The notes: generated by a model not told the origin, from the sequence alone. Positions 8,062 through 16,926 are shown, numbered from the stretch's first letter. The stretch is 64,000 bases of DNA from Sulfitobacter indolifex (GCF_022788655.1 NZ_CP084951.1:1488001-1552000), one strand, 5' to 3'. Program-made: numbers and translations.

Positions 8062-9467
8062 GGCAGCATGCCTTTCAGCCGCAGGTGCGCGATGCGTTCG
8101 ACTTGACGGCAGGCCTCGGCGAATTCGGTGTCGCGGTCGTTGTTAATGCGCCGTTCAAACGCGGAGAGGATGTCCGCCTTGTCGTGGTCGCGCACCGCGA
8201 TGATGAAGGGAAAGCCGTGTTTCTCGACGTAGTTGTTGTTGAGACGGGTGAAAGTCTCGCGCTCTGCATCCGTCAGCGCATCCAATCCTGCGGCGGCCTG
8301 TTCGGAGGTGCTCTCTGCCGTTAGGCGCTGCGCCTGCGCGAGCTTGCCTGCCAGATCGGGGTGGGCCTGAAGTACGCCGAGCCGTTGCTCATCGCTCGCA
8401 CTGCGGAAGATCCGCGCCAGTGCATTGTGCAGCCCGACCGCCGTGTCATGCCCCGCGCCGAGTTCCAGCGCATGCGCACCCTCGGCGATCCACGGGGAAT
8501 GCTCAAAAATGCTGCCGTATTTGGCAACGAAAGTCTCGCGGTCCATCTGACTAGGCCGTTCGCGACGCTCATGCGGGTGAGTTTCGGCCCAATGTTCCGC
8601 GATCTGTTCACGGGTCGCGAACCAGACGCCTTCGTGGCTTTGGGCATATTCGATAAACTGGCGCAGCGCCTCGACCCGACCGGGACGACCAATCAAACGG
8701 CAGTGCAATCCAACCGATAACATCTTTGCGGCACCTTCGGCACCCTCACGGTAAAGCGCGTCAAAGCTGGCCTTGAGATAGTCCAAAAACTGCGCGCCAG
8801 CGTTAAAACCCTGCGGCGTGGCAAAGCGCATGTCGTTGCAATCGAGCGTGTAGGGCACGATCAACTGGTCACGCGCGCCGATCTCAACCCAATAGGGCAG
8901 GTCGTCGGCATAGGCGTCGGCAACATAGGCGAACTGTCCCGTCTCAGCCGCCAAACGTATGGTGTTTTCCGATGAACGCCCACAGTAAAAGCCACGCGGG
9001 GCGCTGCCGGTGACTTCGGTATGCAGGCGGATTGCTTCGGCGATGGCCGCGCGCTCCTCCTCTTCGGGCATGTCCTTGTGCTCGATCCATTTGAGGCCAT
9101 GCGTCGCCATTTCCCAGCCTGCGTCAATCATCGCTGCAGTCTGAACCGGTGAGCGGGCCAGCGCAGTAGCGACGCCATAGACGGTGATCGGCAGGTCTTT
9201 CATCAAGCGATGAAGTCGCCAAAATCCGGCGCGCGCGCCGTATTCATAGATCGATTCCATATTGGCATGGCGCTGCCCCGGCCATTGCGCGGCGCCTACG
9301 ATCTCAGACAGAAACGCTTCGGACGCCGCGTCGCCATGCAGGATGTTATTCTCCCCGCCTTCTTCGTAATTCAGCACAAGTTGCACGGCGATCTTCGCGC
9401 CATTGGGCCACTGGGCGTTCGGGGGGGTGGGGCCGTGACCCTGCATGTCGCGGGGGTAGCGAGTCAT
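8058..9467 (-). CDS. puuE: Fused allantoinase (PuuE type) and OHCU decarboxylase
   Basis: A 469-residue bifunctional protein. Residues about 1-305 form a PuuE-type allantoinase of the polysaccharide-deacetylase fold (PNGAKIAVQLVLNYEEGGEN, MESIYEYGARAGFWRL, GLKWIEHKDM, SVGLHCRLIGRPGR), opening the allantoin ring to allantoate. Residues about 310-469 form 2-oxo-4-hydroxy-4-carboxy-5-ureidoimidazoline decarboxylase (UraD), with AHPDLAGKLA and KHGFPFIIAVR. The fusion joins two consecutive reactions, making S-allantoin and then allantoate. It is the first gene of the leftward operon, divergent from uraH. The family arrangement is known in proteobacteria; the domain border is estimated by eye. Confidence 0.92.
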   Translation of the reverse strand: MTRYPRDMQGHGPTPPNAQWPNGAKIAVQLVLNYEEGGENNILHGDAASEAFLSEIVGAAQWPGQRHANMESIYEYGARAGFWRLHRLMKDLPITVYGVATALARSPVQTAAMIDAGWEMATHGLKWIEHKDMPEEEERAAIAEAIRLHTEVTGSAPRGFYCGRSSENTIRLAAETGQFAYVADAYADDLPYWVEIGARDQLIVPYTLDCNDMRFATPQGFNAGAQFLDYLKASFDALYREGAEGAAKMLSVGLHCRLIGRPGRVEALRQFIEYAQSHEGVWFATREQIAEHWAETHPHERRERPSQMDRETFVAKYGSIFEHSPWIAEGAHALELGAGHDTAVGLHNALARIFRSASDEQRLGVLQAHPDLAGKLAQAQRLTAESTSEQAAAGLDALTDAERETFTRLNNNYVEKHGFPFIIAVRDHDKADILSAFERRINNDRDTEFAEACRQVERIAHLRLKGMLP

Positions 9468-9516
9468 GTCGTTCTCCTTCTGTCGTTCTCTGTCTAGACC
9501 GGAAGGTCCGGCATTG

Positions 9517-9568
9517 CTTTCAATAAATTCCTGAAAGACTATCGTAAAAAGGGCGCTTTCACTGAAAG
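9517..9568. promoter_or_regulatory. Repeated CTTTCA/TGAAAG half-sites in the puuE-uraH divergent promoter
   Basis: Two dyads share the same half-site: CTTTCA-N9-TGAAAG at 9517-9537 and CTTTCA-N1-TGAAAG at 9556-9568. They lie between divergent urate genes and are candidate operators, possibly for the LysR-type protein encoded next to uraH. The assignment to that regulator is inference; I do not see the same half-sites before puuD. Confidence 0.45.
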
Positions 9569-9606
9569 GCGTGCCGAGCGATCAAGGGTTAGGCACGGAG
9601 GGTATG

Positions 9607-9960
9607 ATGACAGGCTATCTGACAACACATGTATTGGACACGGCACGCGGTTGTCCGGCAACGGGGCTGAAGATCGAGCTTTTCCGCTTGGAAGGCGAGA
9701 ACCGCACCCATCTGCGGAGCTTGACCACCAATGCGGATGGCCGCACGGATGAGCAGATTCTGCCTGCCGAGGAATTTCAGACCGGCACCTATGAGCTGCT
9801 GTTCCACTGCGGGGCCTATCTCGACGCCAATGGCACCCCCGCCGAAGAACCGCGCTTTCTTGATGTCGTCCCGTTGCGTTTTGGCATGTCGGAGGCCGCG
9901 CATTACCATGTGCCGCTGCTGCTCTCGCCCTTTGGCTATTCGACTTACCGCGGCAGTTAA
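9607..9960 (+). CDS. uraH: 5-hydroxyisourate hydrolase
   Basis: A 117-residue transthyretin-like protein that hydrolyses 5-hydroxyisourate to OHCU. It shows the N-terminal [14 protein letters not shown] motif and ends in the family-typical YRGS. Two ATGs follow GGAGG; the second (9607) has the better spacing and gives the normal length. No signal peptide is present, so it is cytoplasmic. It is divergent from puuE-uraD, and its stop overlaps that of the convergent LysR gene. Confidence 0.95.
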   Translation: MTGYLTTHVLDTARGCPATGLKIELFRLEGENRTHLRSLTTNADGRTDEQILPAEEFQTGTYELLFHCGAYLDANGTPAEEPRFLDVVPLRFGMSEAAHYHVPLLLSPFGYSTYRGS

Positions 9961-10865
9961 CCAACTCTAAGCGAGTCCTCCATCCGGGCGATCATAAAGT
10001 CCATGAACAGCCGGGTCTTCGGGTCTTGGTGGCGGCGGTGTGTGTAGAGACACGCCATTTGAACGGGCAGGGGTGGCGTGTCTTCAACCACCCGCACCAA
10101 GGCACCGCTGCGCAGGTGTTCTGCGATCTCGAACAGCGGTTTCATGGCGATGCCCGCCCCCGCGAGCGCCCAATCGGTGAGCACATCACCGTCGTCACTC
10201 TCAAACCGTCCACGCACGTCGTATTTCGCCGCGCCTTCTGGGCCTTGAAGTTGCCACTGAAACTCTGTCGCGCCGGGAAAGCGGAGGTTTAGACAGTTAT
10301 GTTGGCCTCGGTCGATCTCGGCTCCGCTGCGCGGATGACCGTGGGCGGCGACATAGGCCGGGCTGGCGCAGAGCACGCGTTCGCAATCAGCCACTTTCCG
10401 GATGCGCAGGGTGGAATCTTCGGGCCGCCCGAGGAAGAAGGCCACGTCGAGCCCCTCGGCCGTGAGGTCGAGCTTGCGATCGCTTAACCGCAAGCGCACA
10501 TCAACCAGCGGATAGGTCTCCGCAAATTCTGGCACATGCGGCGCAATCAGCCGACGACCCACACCCAGCGGGGCTGCGACATGCAGCGTGCCGCGGGGGT
10601 TGTCGGTGACATCCTCGATGCCCGCTTCGGCTTCGGCGACGGAGGCGAGAATCTTGCAGGCCCCGTCATAGAAAATCCGCCCCTGTTCGGTAGCCGACAG
10701 GCTGCGGGTGGTGCGCTGAAACAGGCGTACGCCCAAATGCCCCTCCAACTGGGTGATCCGCGCTGATGCTACCGCAGGCGAGACGCGCTGATCGCGTGCG
10801 GCAGCCGACATGCTGCCAAGTTCATAGACGCGCACGAAAGTACGGATGTTGTCGAAATAGGACAT
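9957..10865 (-). CDS. LysR-family transcriptional regulator
   Basis: A 302-residue LTTR. The N-terminal winged helix-turn-helix is clear ([20 protein letters not shown], followed by [21 protein letters not shown]), and residues about 90-295 are the periplasmic-binding-protein-like effector domain. It lies between uraH and the divergent puuD gene, so it probably controls urate degradation with a purine intermediate as effector. The intergenic space to puuD (about 10866-10962) would hold the shared operator. Effector and targets are inferred from position only. Confidence 0.88.
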   Translation of the reverse strand: MSYFDNIRTFVRVYELGSMSAAARDQRVSPAVASARITQLEGHLGVRLFQRTTRSLSATEQGRIFYDGACKILASVAEAEAGIEDVTDNPRGTLHVAAPLGVGRRLIAPHVPEFAETYPLVDVRLRLSDRKLDLTAEGLDVAFFLGRPEDSTLRIRKVADCERVLCASPAYVAAHGHPRSGAEIDRGQHNCLNLRFPGATEFQWQLQGPEGAAKYDVRGRFESDDGDVLTDWALAGAGIAMKPLFEIAEHLRSGALVRVVEDTPPLPVQMACLYTHRRHQDPKTRLFMDFMIARMEDSLRVG

Positions 10866-10962
10866 TTATCGGGAACTTTTGATAGAGTTTAGGGAATGAC
10901 AAATCTAGCGGTAAAATCCGCGATTGAATAGTCTGGCCGGTGAATCATCCGGAGAGAACACC
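10866..10962. promoter_or_regulatory. Divergent promoter between the LysR gene and puuD
   Basis: This 97-base AT-rich interval separates divergent genes and must carry both promoters. I cannot point to one convincing T-N11-A dyad. Confidence 0.45.
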
Positions 10963-12222
10963 ATGCACGACATAGCCATCATGTGGGATTGGATCGGCTT
11001 TGCCGTCCGTTGGGTGCATGTCATCACCGCCATGGCGTGGATCGGCGCGTCGTTCTATTTCATCGCTCTTGATTTGGGGCTGCGCAAAGTGCCGCATTTG
11101 CCCGCAGGCGCTTTTGGTGAAGAATGGCAAGTGCATGGGGGCGGGTTCTACCACATTCAAAAGTATTTGGTCGCGCCCGAAAATATGCCCGAGCACCTAA
11201 TCTGGCATAAGTGGCAGAGCTATTCGACGTGGCTCTCGGGCGCGGCGCTGCTGATGGTGGTCTATTGGGCTGGGGCGGAATTGTATCTCATTGACCCCTC
11301 CAAAGCAGACCTGTCGACTCTCCAAGGCATCCTGATCTCTGCCGGGTCGCTGACGTTGGGATGGTTGATCTATGACGCCTTATGCAAATCAAAGCTCGGC
11401 AACCGCCCCACGGCGCTGATGCTGCTTCTCTTCGTGCTGCTGGTGGCGATGGCTTGGGGCTATAATCAGGTGTTCACAGGACGTGCGGCACTGCTGCATC
11501 TGGGGGCATTCACGGCCACGATCATGACGGCCAACGTCTTTTTCATCATCATGCCGAACCAGCGTATCGTGGTGAAGGACCTGCAAGAAGGCCGCACACC
11601 GGACGCGAAATACGGCAAGATCGCCAAGTTGCGCTCCACCCATAACAACTACCTCACGCTGCCGGTCATTTTCCTAATGCTCAGCAATCATTACCCGCTG
11701 GCCTTTGCCACGGAATACAACTGGCTGATCGCGGCGTTGGTGTTTCTGATGGGGGTGACGATCCGGCATTACTTCAACACCATGCACGCCACCGGAAAGG
11801 GGCCGCATTGGACATGGGGCGTGACCGCGCTGCTGTTCGTAGCCATCATGTGGCTGTCGACCGCGCCGCTGATGCAGGATGATATCGAGGCGGCTGAAGC
11901 GCGGCCGCTGACCAAAACCGAACAGATTTTTGCCAGCGCCCAAGGGTTTGACGATGTGTCCAACATCGTGCCGGGCCGCTGTGGCATGTGCCATGCGCGC
12001 GAGCCGTTCTATGACGGCATCCACCGCGCGCCCAAAGGGTTGTTGCTGGAGACACCGTCTGACATCGCCCGCGCTGCGCGGGAGATTTATGTTCAGGCTG
12101 GGGTGACCAACGCGATGCCGCCTGCGAATGTATCCTTTATGGAGGAAGAAGAGCGCCGCAAGATTGTGCAGTGGTATCGTGCAGGCGCGGCTGAGCTGCC
12201 GTTTAGCTTGGCGGGGAAATAG
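10963..12222 (+). CDS. puuD: Membrane-bound urate hydroxylase with C-terminal cytochrome c domain
   Basis: A 419-residue PuuD-type urate oxidase. Residues about 1-300 hold eight or so membrane segments (VRWVHVITAMAWIGASFYFI at the start), and the C-terminal ~100 residues carry a c-type heme site CGMCH plus an AMPP segment. The enzyme oxidises urate to 5-hydroxyisourate and passes electrons to the respiratory chain instead of making hydrogen peroxide. The ATG at 10963 follows GGAGAG; an earlier in-frame codon lacks support. It is divergent from the LysR gene. Together with UraH, UraD, PuuE, AllE and AllA it covers urate to glyoxylate except the allantoate step. Confidence 0.95.
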   Translation: MHDIAIMWDWIGFAVRWVHVITAMAWIGASFYFIALDLGLRKVPHLPAGAFGEEWQVHGGGFYHIQKYLVAPENMPEHLIWHKWQSYSTWLSGAALLMVVYWAGAELYLIDPSKADLSTLQGILISAGSLTLGWLIYDALCKSKLGNRPTALMLLLFVLLVAMAWGYNQVFTGRAALLHLGAFTATIMTANVFFIIMPNQRIVVKDLQEGRTPDAKYGKIAKLRSTHNNYLTLPVIFLMLSNHYPLAFATEYNWLIAALVFLMGVTIRHYFNTMHATGKGPHWTWGVTALLFVAIMWLSTAPLMQDDIEAAEARPLTKTEQIFASAQGFDDVSNIVPGRCGMCHAREPFYDGIHRAPKGLLLETPSDIARAAREIYVQAGVTNAMPPANVSFMEEEERRKIVQWYRAGAAELPFSLAGK

Positions 12223-12252
12223 ACGCGGCCCTGACTAAGTCATTGATTAAAT

Positions 12253-12289
12253 GATAAACGGCGGCCCTTTTCGCGAGTCGCCGTTTATC
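12253..12289. terminator. Bidirectional terminator between puuD and the MBL gene
   Basis: An 11-bp perfect stem (GATAAACGGCG with CGCCGTTTATC) lies between convergent genes. The paired arms supply T-rich or A-rich ends on both strands. Confidence 0.7.
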
Positions 12290-12296
12290 GTTCAAC

Positions 12297-13244
12297 TCAC
12301 TCAAACTCCATCTGCTCATACACACGGCCCGCATTTTTAGTAGCCAACTCTTCAAACGTGTCGAGCCCGGCATAGGGCGATTGATCGACGTAATAAGCCT
12401 CGGCCAGTCCGCCACCTGAATCCAGATGCGCGCCGATTTGCTCGCGCAGGTAAACCAGATAGTCGTGGGTGTAGCGCCGGACCTGATCCATATTGGTCGG
12501 ATGCCCATGGCCGGGGATCACATAGGTCGCCTCTAGCGGTTCAAAGGCGGTTTCCCACGTCTCGATCCAATCCGCCGTCATCGTGTCAGGGAAGATCGGC
12601 AGCATGCGTTCGTGGAATGCCATATCGCCAGAGATGACGAGGCGCTGCTTGGGCAGCCAGATCACGATATCACCGGGGCTATGCGCGGGGCCGAGGTGGC
12701 GCGCCTCAATACGGAAATCGCCCATCTCGACGATATACTCATCCTCGAAAGTTTCGGTCGGCAGTTGGACCTCTGTGCTCTCGGCGCGGTCCCGATTGTA
12801 GCGCTGCATCCCTTCTAAAATGCTGCCGCCAAAGCTTTCGACTTCGTGGGCCGCATCCACATGCGCCACAATGGGCACGCCCTGTTCGGCCCAATAGCCG
12901 TTGCCTAGAACTGCATGGCCCTGACCGTTCTCGTTAAACACCAGCTTTACCGGCTGATCGGTCACGGCCTTGATCTCATCATGCAGCGCCTTGGCCAGTC
13001 CATAGGCTGCACCACCGTTAATGACGACTACGCCGTCGCCGGTCACGACAAAGCTTAGGTTGTTGTTATGGCCTGCGTTCTCGTAGGTCGGCGGCGCTGT
13101 TGCTCCGATGGCGGAAAAGACGCCGGGAATGACCTCATAGGGTTTGTCATAGAGCAAAGAGCCGGGGTATTTATCCGCAATTTCTTCGCTCGCCATGGCG
13201 TTGGTGGCAGTAAGCAGCGCGGCGGTGACAAGAAGCTTTTTCAT
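12297..13244 (-). CDS. Exported metallo-beta-lactamase-fold protein with degenerate metal site
   Basis: A 315-residue protein with a cleavable signal (about residues 1-18, ending AMAS). The MBL fold is recognisable, but the usual HxHxDH metal motif is replaced: residues 104-110 read NENGQGH, and the usual D-T-G before it reads INGG at 76-79. Later ligands are kept (H188 in GPAHSPGD, D207 in ISGDMAF, and PGHGHP at 245-249). It may bind one metal or none, or have a changed activity. Its ATG overlaps the stop of the upstream MBL gene by 4 bases, so the two are made together. SoxH-like proteins are the closest relatives I can recall. Substrate unknown. Confidence 0.8.
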   Translation of the reverse strand: MKKLLVTAALLTATNAMASEEIADKYPGSLLYDKPYEVIPGVFSAIGATAPPTYENAGHNNNLSFVVTGDGVVVINGGAAYGLAKALHDEIKAVTDQPVKLVFNENGQGHAVLGNGYWAEQGVPIVAHVDAAHEVESFGGSILEGMQRYNRDRAESTEVQLPTETFEDEYIVEMGDFRIEARHLGPAHSPGDIVIWLPKQRLVISGDMAFHERMLPIFPDTMTADWIETWETAFEPLEATYVIPGHGHPTNMDQVRRYTHDYLVYLREQIGAHLDSGGGLAEAYYVDQSPYAGLDTFEELATKNAGRVYEQMEFE

Positions 13245-14158
13245 TGATCGGCCCTCACGAAACGATAGCTATCCCCATCTCGGGCGACCCGGCCCAGCCC
13301 GCCGTTCGGCAGGTGGAACCCCATCAGCAACGTCTGCTCATGCGCAAGCCTATCCAGCAGGCGCTGGCGGGTCTGCGCCCCAAGGTCAGGATCTTGATCC
13401 GCTCCGCTGGCCCAACCGGGACGGGCAAAGGCAAGGTGATGGTTGCCAATGGCATCGCCGCCAATCATCAGGGCGTCACTATCGCCGCCGACCATGAATG
13501 ACATGTGACCAGGTGTATGACCGAAACTTGCTTGGGCCATGATACCGGGCAGAACTTCGGCCGCATCGGAAAAATGGCTCATCCTGTCTTCGATCGCGTC
13601 CAACCGACGTGCAGCGCCTACGGCAAAGGCCGCGCGGGTTTCACCGATCGTGTCGACGGTCGCCGGATCGCGCCAATAGTCCCATTCGACCTGACCCATG
13701 TGGTAGCTTGCATTGGGGAACACCAGATCATCAAAATCGTCCAACACGCCCCAAAGGTGATCCGGGTGGCCGTGGGTAAAGACGACATCTGTCACCGCGT
13801 CCGCCGCAACGCCCGCAGCGTCCAGATTATCCAAAAGGGTGCCGGCAGAAGGCATGAAGGTGGGGCCGGAACCTGCATCGAACAGGACCACGCGCTCTGC
13901 ATTGCGCAACAGGGTCAGATTGCAGGGCGGCTCCAGTTGGTCTTGGGGGAGGTCGAACGAAGCGAGGGCCTGCGCCAATTCGTCCTGCGGTAAACCGTCG
14001 AAGAAAAAGCTGCGCGGCAAGACCAGATTGCCATCACTTACACTGATAAACTCGTAATCTCCGATCTGCGCTGTGGTCTTGGCAAACGCACGCAGCGGAC
14101 CTTGGGCCACTGCCGCACCGCCCAGCCCGGCGAGTACCATACGTCTGTTGAGCTTCAT
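13241..14158 (-). CDS. Tat-type exported MBL-fold metallohydrolase
   Basis: A 305-residue protein with an N-terminal NRRMVLAGLGGAA segment that looks like a twin-arginine signal. The canonical zinc motif THGHPDHLWG is at about residues 128-137, with further ligands in GHTPGHMSF and GGDAIGNH. This is an intact binuclear MBL hydrolase, unlike its partner downstream. The ATG at 14158 follows GGGAGGGG. It is the first gene of a two-gene leftward operon and is divergent from metN. Substrate unknown; lactone or thioester hydrolysis would fit the fold but is not shown by the sequence. Confidence 0.85.
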   Translation of the reverse strand: MKLNRRMVLAGLGGAAVAQGPLRAFAKTTAQIGDYEFISVSDGNLVLPRSFFFDGLPQDELAQALASFDLPQDQLEPPCNLTLLRNAERVVLFDAGSGPTFMPSAGTLLDNLDAAGVAADAVTDVVFTHGHPDHLWGVLDDFDDLVFPNASYHMGQVEWDYWRDPATVDTIGETRAAFAVGAARRLDAIEDRMSHFSDAAEVLPGIMAQASFGHTPGHMSFMVGGDSDALMIGGDAIGNHHLAFARPGWASGADQDPDLGAQTRQRLLDRLAHEQTLLMGFHLPNGGLGRVARDGDSYRFVRADQ

Positions 14159-14274
14159 CTTATCCCCTCCCGCCATTTATTCCGATTCGTGAATATAATC
14201 ATCCCCCTCCGCTGAAGTCGCAAGGGTGAATGCGCCGCCATGCGCTAGGCCCGTAACACAAAGCAGCTATGCAT

Positions 14275-14335
14275 CTTCGTGCCTTGCATCACGAGGCGTG
14301 TTTCTGTCTACGGGGCGCTACCCGAAACCCACGCC
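14275..14335 (+). promoter_or_regulatory. Structured leader before metN (possible riboswitch)
   Basis: Several nested pairings can be drawn just before metN. CTTCGTG (14275-14281) pairs with CACGAGG (14290-14296); GGCGTG (14295-14300) pairs with CACGCC (14330-14335); inside it TTTC pairs with GAAA and CGGG with CCCG. The first two helices compete at GG 14295-14296, as expected for a switch. Methionine uptake genes are often under SAM or SAH control, but I cannot match this to a named riboswitch class. Confidence 0.35.
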
Positions 14336-14349
14336 AATCCGGACAAAAA

Positions 14350-15411
14350 ATGACTGATACCAACATTCAAGGTGCCTCAATTGCCTTCGACAGGGTCGGA
14401 AAGGCCTATGCCAAGGCGGGCGGGGCGACTGTGAACGCGCTTGAGGGGGTCTCTCTTGATGTGGCTTCCGGCTCCATCACCGGGATCATCGGGCGTTCGG
14501 GGGCGGGAAAGTCGACTTTGCTACGGATGGTCAATGGGTTAGAGCGGCCCACATCGGGCAATGTGATGGTTGGCGGTCAGGATGTCGGCGCTGCCAAAGG
14601 TGCCAAGCTGCGCATGATCCGCCGTGACGTGGGCATGATATTTCAACACTTCAATCTACTGTCATCGCGCACGGTTGCGGGCAACATCGCTTTGCCGCTT
14701 GAAGTGGCCGGAGTACCATCAGCTCAGATTAAACCACGCGTGGCTGATTTGATAGATCGGGTTGGCCTTAGTGCGCAGGCGGGCCGCTATCCGGCGGAAC
14801 TGTCGGGCGGTCAGAAACAACGTATCGGAATTGCGCGCGCGCTGGCCACCGGGCCAAAGGTGCTGCTCTCTGACGAGGCGACTTCGGCGCTGGACCCCGA
14901 GACCACACAGACGGTTCTGGCACTACTAAAGGACATTAATCGCGAACTGGGGCTGACGATCCTTTTGATTACCCACGAGATGGCCGTGGTGCGCGATATT
15001 GCGAGCCACGTGGCGGTGATCGACGCAGGGAAGATCGTGGAGCATGGCGCTACCTATGACATTTTCACCGCGCCACAACACGCGACAACCCGGTCGTTTC
15101 TGTCGGGCGTGACCGGTGTCACGCTGCCTGCTTTCGTCAAGGAACGCATGACCCAAACCGCGCCCGAAGTGGATGGCGAGGAGGTGGTCCGCGTGACCTT
15201 TGCCGGCGCCCATGCCACCGACCCGATGCTGGCACGACTGACGCAGGATATGGGCATCCCGGTCAATATCCTTGCAGGCGCGGTCGAAGAAATTGGTACG
15301 CGACCTTTTGGTAACCTGTTGGTTTCAATGCCAATCGCGCAGGCGGGCCAAGCACGGGCTTTTCTTGAACAACACGGGCTTCTGACGGAGGTGCTGGGCT
15401 ATGTCGGCTAA
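14350..15411 (+). CDS. metN: Methionine ABC transporter ATP-binding protein MetN
   Basis: A 353-residue ABC ATPase. Walker A is GRSGAGKST, the signature LSGGQKQRIGIARAL, and Walker B ends LLSDEATSALDP. The C-terminal ~100 residues form the NIL domain found only in MetN-type proteins, where methionine binding inhibits transport. The ATG at 14350 is chosen because the family similarity begins right after it; the frame stays open upstream through the leader. The stop overlaps metI by 11 bases. With MetI and MetQ it forms a complete D-methionine/L-methionine importer. Confidence 0.95.
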   Translation: MTDTNIQGASIAFDRVGKAYAKAGGATVNALEGVSLDVASGSITGIIGRSGAGKSTLLRMVNGLERPTSGNVMVGGQDVGAAKGAKLRMIRRDVGMIFQHFNLLSSRTVAGNIALPLEVAGVPSAQIKPRVADLIDRVGLSAQAGRYPAELSGGQKQRIGIARALATGPKVLLSDEATSALDPETTQTVLALLKDINRELGLTILLITHEMAVVRDIASHVAVIDAGKIVEHGATYDIFTAPQHATTRSFLSGVTGVTLPAFVKERMTQTAPEVDGEEVVRVTFAGAHATDPMLARLTQDMGIPVNILAGAVEEIGTRPFGNLLVSMPIAQAGQARAFLEQHGLLTEVLGYVG

Positions 15412-16075
15412 CCTTATTAACCTACTTCTCGAAGCGACGGGGCAAACGCTTTATATGGTCGCCATTTCAGCGATCCTCGGCACGCTGTTTGGTCTGCCAT
15501 TGGGGCTGTTTTTGGCCACGTCCCAGCGTGGAGAGCTGCTGTCAGCACCTTGGGTGAACAAGATCCTCGGGTTGGTGGTAAACGCCACCCGCTCCGTGCC
15601 GTTTATCATTCTTGTTGTGGCCATTATTCCTTTTACCCGTATGGTTGCAGGCACCTCCATCGGGACCACGGCCGCCATCGTGCCGCTGACGATTGCAACG
15701 GTGCCCTTCATCGCGCGACTGGTTGAGAACGCGATCCGCGAGGTTGATTCCGGCCTGATCGAAGCCGCCCGTGCGATGGGTGCGACCCCGGTGCAGATTA
15801 TCCGCAAAGTGTTGCTGCCCGAAGCGTTGCCCAGCATCACGCTGGGCCTCACGCTCGCCATCGTTAGTCTCATTGGCTATTCCGCGATGGTCGGTGCCGT
15901 TGGCGGTGAAGGTCTTGGCGATTTGGGTATTCGCTATGGATATCAGCGTTTTATGCCCGATGTCATGGCGATCGTTGTTATCATCCTCATCGTTTTGGTG
16001 CAGCTTGTGCAATCCGTCGGCGAGCGTATCGCCACCGCCGTAGATAAGCGCGCCACGAAAAGCGGCGGGCAATAA
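15401..16075 (+). CDS. metI: Methionine ABC transporter permease MetI
   Basis: A 224-residue inner-membrane protein with five or six hydrophobic segments. The EAA loop for contact with MetN is seen as EAARAMGATPVQIIRKVLLP, and RSVPFIILVVAIIPFTR is typical of the family. It overlaps metN by 11 bases, and metQ follows after 44 bases. Confidence 0.95.
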   Translation: MSANLINLLLEATGQTLYMVAISAILGTLFGLPLGLFLATSQRGELLSAPWVNKILGLVVNATRSVPFIILVVAIIPFTRMVAGTSIGTTAAIVPLTIATVPFIARLVENAIREVDSGLIEAARAMGATPVQIIRKVLLPEALPSITLGLTLAIVSLIGYSAMVGAVGGEGLGDLGIRYGYQRFMPDVMAIVVIILIVLVQLVQSVGERIATAVDKRATKSGGQ

Positions 16076-16119
16076 GACTTTACCCCTAACACCCGATCTC
16101 TCAATCAAAGGAGACTACT

Positions 16120-16896
16120 ATGCTTCGTTTTACCACACTCACTTCCGTCTTGGCGCTGATGGCTACGGGCCTCGCGGCCGAAGAAATCAAAGTCGGCGTA
16201 TCCCCGGGTGAACATGCCGAGATCATGGAAGAGGTCGCCCGCATCGCCGAACCGATGGGGCTCGACATCGATGTGATCGAATTCTCTGACTACGTTGTGC
16301 CGAACCAAGCGTTGGCAGATGGCGATATTCAGGCTAATTCGTTCCAGCACGTGCCTTATCTTGAGGCGCAAATGAAGGACCGTGGCTTTGAGCTGAGCGT
16401 TGTGGGCACCACGATCACCACCCCCATGGGTGTCTACTCCGACAAAATCACCGACATTGCCGACCTCGAAGAAGGGGCCACTTTCGGCATCCCGAATGAC
16501 CCAACCAACGGTGGCCGCGCGCTTTTGGTTCTGCAGCAGCTTGGCATGATCAAGGTTGATGAGGCCGCCGGTCTGGTGCCGACTGTGCTCGACATCACCG
16601 AGAACCCCAAAAACCTGTCGTTCAAAGAGCTCGACGCCGCCCAACTGCCGCGTTCGCTGGCTGATCTGACCGCCGCCTTGATCAACACGAACTACGCCAT
16701 TGCATCGGGCCTTAGCCCCAAGGAAGATTCCATCGCGATGGAGAGTGCCGAAAACCCCTACGTGAACGTCATTGCCGTCCGTAAAGGTGACGAGGAAGCT
16801 GCTTGGGTAGAAACACTGCTCAAAGCCTACCACTCCGACGAGGTGAAGGCCTTTATCGCCGAGAGCTATCAGGGCACTGTTATCACCTCTTGGTAA
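16120..16896 (+). CDS. metQ: Methionine-binding protein MetQ
   Basis: A 258-residue NlpA/MetQ-family solute-binding protein with a short N-terminal signal ending at about residue 19 (TGLAAEE). Family segments include KVGVSPGEHAEI, DIQANSFQHVPYL and FGIPNDPTNGGRALL. No lipobox cysteine is present, so it is probably a soluble periplasmic protein rather than a lipoprotein. Two hairpins after the stop end the metNIQ operon. Confidence 0.95.
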   Translation: MLRFTTLTSVLALMATGLAAEEIKVGVSPGEHAEIMEEVARIAEPMGLDIDVIEFSDYVVPNQALADGDIQANSFQHVPYLEAQMKDRGFELSVVGTTITTPMGVYSDKITDIADLEEGATFGIPNDPTNGGRALLVLQQLGMIKVDEAAGLVPTVLDITENPKNLSFKELDAAQLPRSLADLTAALINTNYAIASGLSPKEDSIAMESAENPYVNVIAVRKGDEEAAWVETLLKAYHSDEVKAFIAESYQGTVITSW

Positions 16897-16926
16897 GGGA
16901 CCGCTTTGCGAGCCTGCGAAACTTAA

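Noticed and set aside
8075..9127. Overlapping reading frames inside puuE-uraD and other long genes
   Set aside because: High GC content opens many shadow frames; these are rich in R, S, P and H, lack ribosome sites and coincide with clear genes in the true frame.
12297..13244. Degenerate MBL gene as a pseudogene
   Set aside because: The frame is intact and full length, has a signal peptide, is coupled to its neighbour and keeps other fold landmarks, so decay is less likely than altered function.
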